NCBI RefSeq assembly: GCF_003788635.1
Contig: NZ_AYKH01000016.1
Span: 1 to 64,000, forward strand
Direction: 5' to 3'
DNA length: 64,000 nucleotides
DNA from: Salinisphaera orenii subsp. orenii MK-B5
GTDB lineage: Bacteria; Pseudomonadota; Gammaproteobacteria; Nevskiales; Salinisphaeraceae
The notes beneath the pieces were generated by a model. That model worked only from the letters and a program-made list of their open reading frames with translations. It did not search any database and had not been told where the DNA came from. Position numbers and translations under genes: made by a program. Position 1 is the first letter of the stretch, and the number at the start of each line of letters is the position of its first letter. Shown piece after piece: positions 6,919 through 18,056 of the stretch.

Positions 6919-8262
6919 TCAAGCGCCGCCGGCCGCCGCGTCCGCCCGCGCAGGTGCCAGCCGGCGCCGCGCGCGCCGGTGGGCCTGTTCCAGGGCGGCG
7001 GTGTCGCGCCGGCTGGTCGCCGCGGCGACGGCGGCCTCGCGCAGGGCGTCGGCCTGTTCGCGCAGCCGGCGGCGCGGGCTGTCGTCGTCCAGAAAGGCGC
7101 CGATCGCGCCGATGTGTTCGAGCATGTGCAGCGCGGCGTTGCGGTCGCCGGCGAAGTAGGGGCGCAGCTGGTCGAACACGGCGTCGGCCAGGGTGTGGAA
7201 GTCGAACGGCGGCACCCACAGGCGCAGCCGGCCGTCGGCGTCGAAGCGGTGGCGGGGCGCGATGTCCTGCCGGGCCAGCCGGATGAGCGCGGCCGCCAGC
7301 CAGTCGAGACAGCCCATGGCGGTGTAGGGGTCGTTGATGCCGGGTGACAGCGCGCGGGCGGCGATCTCGACCAGCTCGTTGACCAGAAAACCGATGTCCT
7401 GGGTCTGCGTGCGCTGGCGGCCCAGGGCGTAGCTGTTGCGCAGCGCCGCGGCGAGGTCCGCGTCCACGCGCGCGGCCGGCCAGGCGCGCAGCAGGGTCTG
7501 GCCGTCGGCGACGAAGTCGCCCGGGGCGCGTTCCAGCCGCAGGACCAGATCGTGCCGGGCCGCCGCGCGCACGAGCGAGGCAAAGCCCAGGTTCTGGATG
7601 TAGCCGTGGTCGTCCGCGGTCACCGCCAGCGCGGCGTCGTCGAAGCCGGCCGGCAGGCGCGCGGGCCCGTGTTCGGCCGCGGTCTCGGCCTCGGCGGTGT
7701 AGTCGTCCAGGGCCGCGTCGAGGTCGCGGGCGACGTTGCCGACCACGTTGGAGACGTGCAGCGATTCGGTGATGTGATGGATGAAATAGATCAGCACCGC
7801 CAGGCTGGCCACGGTCAGCCCCAGGGCGAAGACCAGTGACAGATGCGGTATGAAGGCCGCATCCGCGCCACTGTCCGCCTGCACCGTGCGCAGCAGCAGC
7901 AGGCAGTAGACGAACGTCGCCACGAACGTGCCCAGCGTGATCTGGTTGCCGCGGTCGTTCATGAAGTTGGTCAGCAGCCGCGGGCCGAGGGTGGAGGTCG
8001 TGTACGACAGCGCGGCGATCGTGATCGAGAAGGTCACGCCGGCCACCCCGATCATCGAGCCGGCGACCGTGCTCAGCACGCCGCGCGCGCCGTCGGCCTG
8101 GATGCGATAGACCCACGGCACCGCGTCCACCCAGGCGCTGCCGATGGCGCCGTCCACGGCCACCAGCACGAACGAGCAGGCCGCCGCGGCCAGCGACATG
8201 ACGGTCGGCAGGAACCAGTAGCTGCCCCGCAGCCGGTTCCAGAGCTGGATGAGTCGTGCCAT
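6919..8262 (-). CDS. DUF2254 membrane protein
   Basis: This 447-residue predicted inner-membrane protein starts at [19 protein letters not shown] (ATG at 8262). Hydrophobic segments lie at about 18-40, 55-80, 100-120 and 130-155. The soluble C-terminal half carries conserved motifs, including [25 protein letters not shown] and HMLEHI. This is the DUF2254 arrangement; no biochemical role is known to me. It may be co-transcribed with ptrB, 58 nt downstream, and is divergent from the macrodomain gene across 59 bp. Confidence 0.88.
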   Translation of the reverse strand: MARLIQLWNRLRGSYWFLPTVMSLAAAACSFVLVAVDGAIGSAWVDAVPWVYRIQADGARGVLSTVAGSMIGVAGVTFSITIAALSYTTSTLGPRLLTNFMNDRGNQITLGTFVATFVYCLLLLRTVQADSGADAAFIPHLSLVFALGLTVASLAVLIYFIHHITESLHVSNVVGNVARDLDAALDDYTAEAETAAEHGPARLPAGFDDAALAVTADDHGYIQNLGFASLVRAAARHDLVLRLERAPGDFVADGQTLLRAWPAARVDADLAAALRNSYALGRQRTQTQDIGFLVNELVEIAARALSPGINDPYTAMGCLDWLAAALIRLARQDIAPRHRFDADGRLRLWVPPFDFHTLADAVFDQLRPYFAGDRNAALHMLEHIGAIGAFLDDDSPRRRLREQADALREAAVAAATSRRDTAALEQAHRRARRRLAPARADAAAGGA

Positions 8263-8321
8263 TGGCGGCGCCCGCTGCAAGCCGGATGATGGGGGCACTC
8301 TATCGCACCGGAGAACGAGCC

Positions 8322-8882
8322 ATGCAGCGCGAAATCCAGGGCCTCACCCTCGAATGCGTCCAGGGCGACATCACCGCCCAGCCGGACATCGACATCATCG
8401 TCAACGCCGCCAACAAGCAGCTCAAGGGCGGGGGCGGCGTGGACGGCGCGATCCACCGCGCGGCGGGCCCGCAGCTGGTCGAGGCCAGCCGCGCGCTCGC
8501 ACCCATCGAGGCCGGCGAGGCGGTCATCACCCCCGCCTTCGATCTGCCCAACGCCCACGTCATTCACTGCGTCGGCCCGGTCTACAGCAACAATCCGGCG
8601 GTGGCCGACCGCCTGGCCGGCTGCTACCGCGAGGCCATGCGCCTGGCCGCCGAGGCGGGCGCCGAGTCCGTCGCCTTTCCGGCCATCTCCTGCGGCGTCT
8701 ACGGCTACCCGCTGGATGCCGCGGCGCGGATCGCGGTGGATACGGTGGCCGCCTGCGCGGCCGACGCCGCCCCGGTCACCCGGGTGCGCTTCGTGCTGTT
8801 CGACGACGCCGCGCGGGCGGCCTTCGAGGCCGCGCTCGCGGATCATCGGCCGGCGACGGAACAGCCGGGGCGACCGGGCTGA
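8322..8882 (+). CDS. Macrodomain protein, probable O-acetyl-ADP-ribose deacetylase
   Basis: This 186-residue protein starts at [18 protein letters not shown] (ATG at 8322). The macrodomain signature is complete: [27 protein letters not shown] for ADP-ribose binding, and [12 protein letters not shown]. Family members such as YmdB remove acetyl or ADP-ribose groups, so a role in NAD metabolite or ADP-ribosylation reversal is likely. It is a stand-alone cytoplasmic enzyme of normal length plus a short disordered tail. The frame is open upstream to 8256, but that would run into the divergent gene's start, so the ATG at 8322 is preferred. Confidence 0.92.
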   Translation: MQREIQGLTLECVQGDITAQPDIDIIVNAANKQLKGGGGVDGAIHRAAGPQLVEASRALAPIEAGEAVITPAFDLPNAHVIHCVGPVYSNNPAVADRLAGCYREAMRLAAEAGAESVAFPAISCGVYGYPLDAAARIAVDTVAACAADAAPVTRVRFVLFDDAARAAFEAALADHRPATEQPGRPG

Positions 8883-9400
8883 GATCGCGGTGCGGCCCAG
8901 CGCGTCTTCGCCGCGCCGATCGGGCGGGCCGGGACGACGAGTCCCCGGATCGGGCGCCGTAACCGGCGCCCGGCCTCGATTCCGCGAGTGCGGATGGCCG
9001 TTCTCGCATCGGGTCGATCACGCCGCCGAGCCTCTGGCGACGCGGCCGGGTTGGCGCGCGAACGCGATTGGTGCGGACGCCGGGGTGGCCGTTTCCGGGG
9101 CTTCGGGGCGGGGCGACGGGACGCTGTCCGGCGCGGCCGATGGACGGGCCGGCTGCCGATCCGTGTCCGTCGGCCCGCCATTCCCGCGAGCATTGGGGGT
9201 GCGTGGACGCCGGGCCGAAGGCCGTGATCGTCGGCCGTCCCGCGGCACGCCGGGTTTTCCGGAACGCGGGCTGTACCGCGGGGCGTCTCGAGGGCCCCGC
9301 TTCATGGAGATGTCACGAACACCGCCTAGCTTTCGGTGGGCCCGTTGCGTGTTCCGGGCAACACGCACATCCCAGGACCCACCACCGAGAAGGGGGAATC
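8883..9400. other. GC-rich spacer before phoX with a nested dyad
   Basis: I see no credible gene in the first 430 bp. Directly before phoX there is a nested inverted repeat. The inner stem is GCGTGTT (9347-9353) with AACACGC (9360-9366) and a 6-nt loop; the outer arms are GGTGGG (9335-9340) with CCCACC (9378-9383). It could form a leader hairpin or be an operator. A clear Pho box (two CTGTCAT-like halves) is absent. Confidence 0.5.
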
Positions 9401-11569
9401 GTGAGCGAAGAAATCGAAGACCATCGGCTGCTCAACACGAGCGACAACGAGCCGTTTTCATCCGTGCTGGAGCGGCGCGTGTCGCGTCGCGGCGTCATGC
9501 GCGGCGGCCTTGGCATGGCCGCCGTGGGCATGCTCGGCAGCTTCGGCCTGACCGCCTGCAGCGACGACGACGGCGACGGCGTCGATCTGGACGACGACGA
9601 CATGGCCGCGGCCATGGCGCTGGCGTTCGAGTCCGTGGCGGGCTCGAAGACCGACGCCGTCGTGGTGCCGGCCGGCTACACCGCCCAGGTGCTGATCCCC
9701 TGGGGCACGCCGATCAACGCCGCCGCGCCCGCCTACAGCGCCGATCTCGCCTTCACGCCGGAGATCCAGGAAAACAGCGTGGGCATGCATCACGACGGCA
9801 TGTACCACTTCGCGCTGGACGACGAGAGCGCCTCCCGCGACTTCATCCTCGCGCTCAACAACGAATACATCGACCAGGGCGCGCTGTGGGCGCCGCAGGG
9901 TGGGCCGACCGGCATGGACGACGACGACGATCGCCGCCCGGCCGACGAGGCCCGCACCGAGATCAACGCCCACGGCGTGACCCTCGTGCGCGTCAACCGC
10001 GGCGACGACGGCCGCTGGACGCTGGCCGACGACACCTCCTACAACCGCCGCATCACCAGCGCCACGCCCATGCGTCTGTCCGGCCCGGTCGCCGGCACCG
10101 ACTACGTGCGCACCGCCTGGTCCAGCGATGGCACCCGGACCCGCGGCACCAACAACAACTGCGCCAACGGCTACACGCCCTGGGGCACCTATCTGACCTG
10201 CGAGGAGAACTGGCCCAACGTCTTCGTCAAGGACTCGGACCGCTACGCCGACGACGACCGCATCGGCATCCCGACCGGGCGCGGCCGCTACGGCTGGGAG
10301 ACCGCCGCGGGCGACGACAGCGAGCGCGACGGCGAATTCGCCCGCTTCAACGCCACGCCCACCGGCGGCTCGGCGACCGAGGACTACCGCAACGAGCCGC
10401 GCACCTTCGGCTACATCGTCGAGATCGACCCGTACAACAACACCGCGCGGCCGGTGAAGCGCACCGCGATGGGCCGCTTCCGCCACGAGGGGGCGTGGAT
10501 CGGCAAGCTCGTCGAGGGCGAGCCGGTGGTCTACTACTCCGGCCACGACTCCCGCAACGAGTACATCTACAAGTTCGTCTCGGAGCAGACCTGGAGCGCG
10601 AGCGACGAGAACATGGCCGGCGGCAGCTACGACCGGCTGGCGATCGGCGACAAGTATCTGGACCGCGGCACCCTCTACGTCGCCCGCTTCGACGACGACG
10701 GCCGCGGCGAGTGGCTGGCACTCACCCCCGACGCCATGACCCGGGACGGCGACCGCACGCTCGCCGAGGCGCTGGGGCTGGCGGCCGACGATCTCGCCGG
10801 CATCATCATCCACACCTGCGACGCGGCCGATCTGGTCGGCGCCACGCCCATGGACCGCCCCGAATGGGGTGCCGTCGACCCGGTGTCCGGCGAGGTCTAC
10901 ATGACATTGACCAACAACGGGGATCGCACTGCCGCCGGCACCGATGCGACCTATAGCAATGGCGGCGCCAATGACGACGAGCTGGGTGTCGGTTTCGCGA
11001 CCGCGCCGGTCAACGACGCCAATCCGCGGCCGGAAAGCGACGATGGTCACGTCATCCGCTGGGTCGAACCGAGCCCAGGCGATACCGTTTTCAGCTGGGA
11101 CATCTTCGTATTCGGCAAGGTGCCGAGCAGCGACGACGAAAACCTGTCGGACCTGAGCGATCAGAACTACTTCTCGAGTTGCGACGGCCTCTGGTACGAC
11201 GACCGCAACAACGGCAACGGCATTCTCTGGATCGAAACCGATACCGGCGGTACCGACTACACCAACGACCAGGTGCTCGCGGTGGTGCCGCAGGGCCTGA
11301 GCCAGGGCGACAATGCCGCCGTGATCAACAGCGACAACCAGGCCCAGCTCAAGCGGTTTGCCGTCGGCCCGAACGGCTGCGAGGTGACCGGTATCTTCGC
11401 CACCCCGGACAAGACGGCGCTGTTCATCAACATCCAGCATCCGGGCAACTGGCCCGCGCAGGCCGGCGACAACGTCCAGGACGCCACCACCGAGACGGCC
11501 GGCGAGGTCCGCCCGCGGGCCTCCACCGTGGTCATCCAGAAGGCCGACGGGGGCCAGATCGCGGTCTGA
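9401..11569 (+). CDS. phoX: PhoX-type alkaline phosphatase (DUF839), Tat-exported
   Basis: This 722-residue protein begins at a GTG (9401) preceded by AGAAGGGGGAATC. The N-terminus carries a twin-arginine signal (SRRGVM, residues 28-33), a hydrophobic stretch and LTAC (50-53), so it may be a Tat lipoprotein. The long DUF839 propeller has family motifs such as GTNNNCANGYTPWGTYLTCEE near the middle and RHEGAW. PhoX enzymes are calcium/iron-dependent phosphomonoesterases that free phosphate from organic esters. The first 60 mature residues are very rich in Asp (DDDGDGVDLDDDD), a possible metal-binding or halophilic trait. It is monocistronic, with a strong terminator 28 nt after the stop. Confidence 0.9.
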   Translation: MSEEIEDHRLLNTSDNEPFSSVLERRVSRRGVMRGGLGMAAVGMLGSFGLTACSDDDGDGVDLDDDDMAAAMALAFESVAGSKTDAVVVPAGYTAQVLIPWGTPINAAAPAYSADLAFTPEIQENSVGMHHDGMYHFALDDESASRDFILALNNEYIDQGALWAPQGGPTGMDDDDDRRPADEARTEINAHGVTLVRVNRGDDGRWTLADDTSYNRRITSATPMRLSGPVAGTDYVRTAWSSDGTRTRGTNNNCANGYTPWGTYLTCEENWPNVFVKDSDRYADDDRIGIPTGRGRYGWETAAGDDSERDGEFARFNATPTGGSATEDYRNEPRTFGYIVEIDPYNNTARPVKRTAMGRFRHEGAWIGKLVEGEPVVYYSGHDSRNEYIYKFVSEQTWSASDENMAGGSYDRLAIGDKYLDRGTLYVARFDDDGRGEWLALTPDAMTRDGDRTLAEALGLAADDLAGIIIHTCDAADLVGATPMDRPEWGAVDPVSGEVYMTLTNNGDRTAAGTDATYSNGGANDDELGVGFATAPVNDANPRPESDDGHVIRWVEPSPGDTVFSWDIFVFGKVPSSDDENLSDLSDQNYFSSCDGLWYDDRNNGNGILWIETDTGGTDYTNDQVLAVVPQGLSQGDNAAVINSDNQAQLKRFAVGPNGCEVTGIFATPDKTALFINIQHPGNWPAQAGDNVQDATTETAGEVRPRASTVVIQKADGGQIAV

Positions 11570-11597
11570 GCACCGCGCTCGCATCGACCCGTCATCG

Positions 11598-11622
11598 GGG
11601 CCGCCTTCGGGCGGCCCTTTTT
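11598..11622 (+). terminator. Rho-independent terminator after phoX
   Basis: GGGCCGCC (11598-11605), a TTCG tetraloop and GGCGGCCC (11610-11617) are followed by TTTTT. This is a textbook intrinsic terminator. Confidence 0.93.
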
Positions 11623-11701
11623 CGTTGGCCCGCCCCGCGGCGTCCCGCGCTCTGGCAATCCCGCGCCTATCGGCGTGGCCGGGCGCTGCAATCCGTCGTG
11701 T

Positions 11702-12862
11702 CTAGATGCCGCTGGCGCGATGCCGGCGGCGTTCTGCGCTCGGTGTGCGGCCGAACAGCCGGCTGTAGCGGCGCGTGAAGTAGGAGTTGGAGCCGAACCC
11801 GCAGCCGTGGGCGACTTCGGCGATCGAGGCCTGGGAATAGCGCAGCCGCGTGCGTGCGATATTCAGCCGGAGCTGCATGTAGTAGCTGCTCGGCGTGCAG
11901 TCGAGTTCGGCGGCGAACAGGCGTTCGAGCTGGCGTTTGGACAGGCCGGCGTGCCGGGCGAGTTCCGCGAGCGCGAGGGGCTCCTCGATGTTGGCTTCCA
12001 TGATCGTCACCGCGTCGCGCAGTTTGGGACGCGTCATGCCCACCTCGTGGCGCAGCGGCAGATGCTGGCTCTCCCGCCCGGTGCGGATGCGGTCGTGGAC
12101 CAGCAGTGCGGCCGCGGCGCCGGCCAGATCGCCGTCGGCACGCACCATCGCGATGTAGTGCAGCATCATGTCCATCGCGGCCGTGCCCCCGCCGCTGGTC
12201 AGCCGGTTGCGGTCGATCTCGTAGAGATGGTCCGACACGACGATGTCGGGAAAGGCCACCAGCATGCTCTCGCGGTCCTGCCAGTGGATCGTGCAGCGGT
12301 AGCCGTCGAGCAGCCCGGCCCGCGCCAGCAGCACGGTGCCCGTGTCGAGGCCGCCGAGCACTACGCCTTCGGCGGCCATGCGGCGCAGCCGGTGGCCCAG
12401 ATACGCCGGCTGCGGGAAGGCGATCGGATTGGGGCCGCAGACCAGCAGCGTGTCGATATCGGTCAGCTCGTCCAGCAACGTGTCCGGCACCGTTTCGACG
12501 CCGTTGCTCGCGGCTACGATCTGGCCGTCGACCGAGGCCGTCAGCGCCTCGAACACGGGCGTGCTGCTGACCATGTTGGCCATGCGCAGTGGCTCGATCG
12601 CCGAGGAGAAGCCGATATGGCTGAAGCCCGGAATCAGCAGAAAGCCCACCCGGTGCCGTTGCGCGCGCGGGCCGGGCGGCCCGTTGAGACGGCGCGGCGG
12701 GCCGGCCAGCTGCGCCGGCATGGTCGCGATCCCGGCCGGGGGCGCCTCGGCGCCGGGCGGGCTGTATTCGGCCGCCGTCGATGGTTCGTTCGTCGCCTGC
12801 GGCGCGGTGTCCGCGCAGTCCGCTCGTTGTGAATGGATGTCGGTGTCGGACGATGGGCGCAC
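11702..12862 (-). CDS. GlxA family transcriptional regulator (DJ-1/PfpI domain plus AraC HTH)
   Basis: This is a 386-residue regulator. A disordered, Pro/Ala-rich start (1-70) is followed by a DJ-1/PfpI-like sensing domain (about 70-250, GFLLIPGFSHIGFSS, then LLVCGPNP). A C-terminal AraC HTH pair (about 290-380) ends with IAEVAHGCGFGSNSYFTRRYSRLFGRTP. Relatives (CdhR, GbdR) control carnitine, betaine and choline breakdown. It is divergent from the creatinase gene, so creatine-responsive activation is a good inference. The GTG at 12862 gives this length; the internal ATG at 12721 is a plausible alternative start, since the first 47 residues are not conserved-looking. Confidence 0.88.
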   Translation of the reverse strand: MRPSSDTDIHSQRADCADTAPQATNEPSTAAEYSPPGAEAPPAGIATMPAQLAGPPRRLNGPPGPRAQRHRVGFLLIPGFSHIGFSSAIEPLRMANMVSSTPVFEALTASVDGQIVAASNGVETVPDTLLDELTDIDTLLVCGPNPIAFPQPAYLGHRLRRMAAEGVVLGGLDTGTVLLARAGLLDGYRCTIHWQDRESMLVAFPDIVVSDHLYEIDRNRLTSGGGTAAMDMMLHYIAMVRADGDLAGAAAALLVHDRIRTGRESQHLPLRHEVGMTRPKLRDAVTIMEANIEEPLALAELARHAGLSKRQLERLFAAELDCTPSSYYMQLRLNIARTRLRYSQASIAEVAHGCGFGSNSYFTRRYSRLFGRTPSAERRRHRASGI

Positions 12863-12892
12863 GCGGAACTCTCGTAAGGGTGATGTCGCCTT

Positions 12893-12904
12893 TGTATTAA
12901 CACA
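12893..12904. promoter_or_regulatory. Near-palindrome in the regulator/creatinase divergent region
   Basis: TGTATTAACACA is a 12-bp near-palindrome (10 of 12 positions symmetric) in a short AT-rich patch, 31 bp upstream of the regulator start and 105 bp upstream of the creatinase start. It could be an operator or part of the regulator's promoter. Confidence 0.3.
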
Positions 12905-13009
12905 TGTCGTTTGAAGACGAAAAACGGATCGGCCAAGCGGCTAGGGTCTCTCGTGTGGCGGGCGGCTGCCCCGGCCACGACTCATTCATGCGACACGAGC
13001 GACACGAAC

Positions 13010-14218
13010 ATGGCGATGCCTCAGACACTGACCATCCGCAACGGCGAACGCGTCACCGGCACCTTCTCGGACGCGGAGATGCAGTCCCGGCTCGACCGGC
13101 TGCGCGGGGTCATGGCGGCGCGCGGCGTCGATGTCGTGCTGTTCGTCTCGTATCACAACATCAACTATTACAGCGACTTCCTGTACTGCCAGTTCGGCCG
13201 ACACTTCGGCCTGGTCGTCACCCCCGAGCAGTCGACGTCGATCTCGGCGAACATCGACGGCGGCCAACCCTGGCGGCGGACGTTCGGTGACAATCTCGTC
13301 TACACGGATTGGCATCGCGACAACTACTTCGTCGCCGTCCGACAGCTGATCGCGGATGGCCTGCGTGTCGGCATCGAGTACGATCAGGTCTCGCTGACCC
13401 AGCTGCGCAAGCTCCAGGGGGCGCTGCCCAGCAGCGAATTCGTCGACATTGGCCTGGCGGCCATGCGTCTTCGCATGGTCAAGTCCGCGGAAGAGATCGC
13501 GCATATCCGCGAGAGCGCGCGGATCGCCGATGTCGGCGGTTGGGCCGGCGCCGAGGCCATCGACATCGGTGTGCCGGAGCACGAGGTCGCGCTGCATTCG
13601 ACCCGGGCCATGGTGCGCGAGATCGCGTGGACGTTTCCGCATGCCGAACTGATGGATACCTGGACCTGGTTCCAGTCGGGCATCAACACCGACGGCGCCC
13701 ACAATCCGGTGACCAGTCGCCGGATCGAGCGCGGGGACATCCTCAGCCTCAACTGTTTCCCCATGCCGGCCGGCTACTACACCGCGCTGGAGCGCACGCT
13801 GTTCGCCGGCGAGTGCAGTGACGCGCATCGGCGGCTGTGGGACATCAACGTCCAGGTCCACGAGGCCGGGCAGGCGCTCATCCGGCCGGGCGTTCGCTGC
13901 TGCGATATCGCCCGCGAGCTCAACGCCATCTACGCCGAGCATGGCGTGCTGGCGTATCGCACCTTCGGCTACGGGCATTCCTTCGGCGTGCTGTCCCACT
14001 ACTACGGTCGCGAAGCCGGACTCGAGCTGCGCGAGGACATCGAGACCGTGCTCGAACCCGGGATGGTGATCTCGATGGAGCCGATGATCATGATCCCCGA
14101 AGGGCAGCCCGGCGCGGGCGGCTACCGCGAGCACGACATCCTCGTGGTGACGGACGACGGCGCCGAGAACATCACCGGTTTTCCCTACGGGCCGGCGCAC
14201 AACGTCATCGCCTGCTGA
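13010..14218 (+). CDS. Creatinase (creatine amidinohydrolase)
   Basis: This 402-residue enzyme hydrolyses creatine to sarcosine and urea. It is a M24 pita-bread-fold protein that lacks metal ligands and matches Pseudomonas creatinase almost end to end from memory (SYHNINYYSDFLYC, SISANIDGGQPWRR, WFQSGINTDGAHNPVT). The catalytic residues known in that enzyme are present: His231 (general acid/base), Glu261 and Glu357, each offset by one from the reference numbering. The start is set at MAMPQTL (13010), which matches the reference start; upstream codons are not conserved. It is likely the substrate-entry step of a creatine-to-sarcosine route served by the symporter downstream. Confidence 0.95.
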   Translation: MAMPQTLTIRNGERVTGTFSDAEMQSRLDRLRGVMAARGVDVVLFVSYHNINYYSDFLYCQFGRHFGLVVTPEQSTSISANIDGGQPWRRTFGDNLVYTDWHRDNYFVAVRQLIADGLRVGIEYDQVSLTQLRKLQGALPSSEFVDIGLAAMRLRMVKSAEEIAHIRESARIADVGGWAGAEAIDIGVPEHEVALHSTRAMVREIAWTFPHAELMDTWTWFQSGINTDGAHNPVTSRRIERGDILSLNCFPMPAGYYTALERTLFAGECSDAHRRLWDINVQVHEAGQALIRPGVRCCDIARELNAIYAEHGVLAYRTFGYGHSFGVLSHYYGREAGLELREDIETVLEPGMVISMEPMIMIPEGQPGAGGYREHDILVVTDDGAENITGFPYGPAHNVIAC

Positions 14219-14304
14219 AGCCGCGGGCGCGCGCCGCGGCCGGCCGCGGATCTCATTCCACGGGGCGTCGACGGGGACGGCGCCTGTGCAAGCAGGGGGC
14301 ACCG

Positions 14305-14427
14305 ATGTTGATTGATTCCTGGCCACTTGAGCTGTTCTGGATTCTGAGCGCGGCGACCGTGGCGTTCGCCGGCGCGGCCTACGTGCTGCTCGAGTGGCGC
14401 AGCCGCGCCCGTCGCCGCCGACGCTGA
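14305..14427 (+). CDS. 40-residue single-pass membrane peptide in the creatine locus
   Basis: This frame encodes MLIDSWPLELFWILSAATVA and continues to a basic end (EWRSRARRRRR). One hydrophobic helix (about 8-30) and a positive C-terminus predict one membrane pass with the tail in the cytoplasm. A good ribosome site (AGCAGGGGGC) precedes the ATG. It lies 86 nt after creatinase and 46 nt before the symporter, both on the same strand. I recognise no family. By position it may be a small subunit of the symporter, as seen for some solute/sodium transporters that need a short partner. Confidence 0.65.
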   Translation: MLIDSWPLELFWILSAATVAFAGAAYVLLEWRSRARRRRR

Positions 14428-14473
14428 CGCCGGCTCCGCTCACGACGGGCTTTTTCTCTGGGGGACAACACCT

Positions 14474-15991
14474 ATGTTCGACAACTGGATGTGGCTCAAC
14501 TGGAGCCTGATGGGGCTATCGTTCGCGGTGCTCATCGGGCTGGGCATCCGTGCGGCACGGATCGCGGATTCCGGCGACGAGTCGGGCTTTCTGATCGCGG
14601 GCCGTTCGCTCGGCCCGTTCGTCGGTGCGGCCACGATCATGGCCACCGGCTACAGCGGCTGGGGCTTCGTCGGGTCGCCGGGCGTGGCCTACGAATACGG
14701 CGCGATCGAAGTGCTCGGCAACTTTCTGTTCGGCCCGGCCTTCGTTCTGGCCATCCTGTTCTTCGCGCAGTTCCTGCGCGCGCGGGCGCAGGCGATCGGC
14801 TGCTGCACGATTCCGGAGTACATCGCCCGCGAACACGGCGCCGGCCGGTGGGTGAACGTGCTGCAGGCGATCTCGGCGGTGATCATCGTGGTCCTGCTGC
14901 TGGTGTTTCTGGTCAGCCAGATCAAGGCCGTGGGGCTGCTCGGCGCGCGCTGGCTCGACATCGACCTGGCCGCGAGTGCGACGCTCATGATCGCCGTGGT
15001 CGTGCTCTACACGCTGCTCGGCGGGCTCGCGGCCGTGGCCTGGACCGACACCATCATGCTCTGCGGCATGATGCTGGCGGCCGTGGTCATCGTCGGCCAG
15101 ATGCTCGGTGATACGAGCATCGGCGGGCTGATCGCCGAGCTGCGGGCGATCGACCCCGCGCTGGTCGATCCGCAGGATTCCGGTCCCTACGGCGCCAGCC
15201 GCGGCTCCGTGTTCACGATCCTCGCCTACGCGACCCTTTGGGCGGCCGTACTGCCGTACATGGGCATGCGCTTCATGGCCTTCAGGTCGGACGTGAAGAT
15301 GCGCACGGTGGCACTGTATGCCGCGCCCATGGGCGTGGTGCTGAGCCTAGTGCCGCTGGTCGGCCTGTACGTGCGTGCCCGGGTTGGTGGGCTGGACGAT
15401 TCCGACGAGGCGATGCCGGTCTATCTCACCACCTTTCTGCATCCCGCGGTGGGCGCGGTCATCACGCTGTGCATTCTGTTCGCGATGAAGTCGACGGCCA
15501 ATTCGATACTGCACACGGTCTCGTCCGCGGTGTCTCACGACCTGCGGCAGGCGTTGTTTCCGCATCGCACCTTCAGTGCGTCGGCCACGCTCTGGATCAA
15601 CCGGGGCGCCGTGGCGGTGCTGGGTGTGCTCGCGCTCGTGCTGATGCTCTATGCACCGCCGTTTCTGCTGTCGTGGCTGGGGATCCTCGGCACCGGTACG
15701 CTGCTCGCGGCCACCGTCGCGCCGGTCTTCGTCTCCGTGTTCTGGCGCGGCAACGCCTACGGCGCGCTCGCGTCGATGCTGACGGGCACGCTCACCAGCG
15801 GCGGGCTGCTGCTGTTCAGCGGCGCCGGCTGGATGATCGGCCCGCTCGCCGGCTGTGCCGTGGCGACGGTCGCCTATGTCGCGGTCAGCTGGTCGACCTT
15901 CTCGATCCAGCCGCGCGTGGACGCGGGTGTCGCCGATCGCTCGGACGCGGCAGTGCCGAGTCCCGCGGCGGGGCGGCTCGCTCGCGGTTAG
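14474..15991 (+). CDS. Sodium:solute symporter (SSS family), probable creatine uptake
   Basis: This 505-residue inner-membrane protein has about 13 hydrophobic helices, in line with the PutP/PanF family. Typical motifs are GRSLGPFVGAATIMATGYSG near the start, FLRARAQAIGCCTIPEYIA around 100-120 and the Na+-site region TLLGGLAAVAWTD around 178. The substrate cannot be read from sequence. The position behind creatinase and the 40-residue peptide suggests creatine or a related amidine. The ATG has GGGGGACAAC upstream as a ribosome site. Confidence 0.88.
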   Translation: MFDNWMWLNWSLMGLSFAVLIGLGIRAARIADSGDESGFLIAGRSLGPFVGAATIMATGYSGWGFVGSPGVAYEYGAIEVLGNFLFGPAFVLAILFFAQFLRARAQAIGCCTIPEYIAREHGAGRWVNVLQAISAVIIVVLLLVFLVSQIKAVGLLGARWLDIDLAASATLMIAVVVLYTLLGGLAAVAWTDTIMLCGMMLAAVVIVGQMLGDTSIGGLIAELRAIDPALVDPQDSGPYGASRGSVFTILAYATLWAAVLPYMGMRFMAFRSDVKMRTVALYAAPMGVVLSLVPLVGLYVRARVGGLDDSDEAMPVYLTTFLHPAVGAVITLCILFAMKSTANSILHTVSSAVSHDLRQALFPHRTFSASATLWINRGAVAVLGVLALVLMLYAPPFLLSWLGILGTGTLLAATVAPVFVSVFWRGNAYGALASMLTGTLTSGGLLLFSGAGWMIGPLAGCAVATVAYVAVSWSTFSIQPRVDAGVADRSDAAVPSPAAGRLARG

Positions 15992-16034
15992 CTATCGGTA
16001 ACGTGTGGCGGCCGCTATCGACGCGGGCGCCTTG

Positions 16035-18055
<2,021 letters not shown>

Positions 18056-18056
<1 letters not shown>

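Noticed and set aside
5676-7286. 536-residue frame opposite ptrB and DUF2254
   Set aside because: Val/Gly/Arg-rich composition without domains; a GC-driven shadow of two well-recognised genes.
6861-7583. N-terminal extension of the ptrB frame to 967 residues
   Set aside because: The extra 241 codons overlap the DUF2254 gene in another frame and have no protein character.
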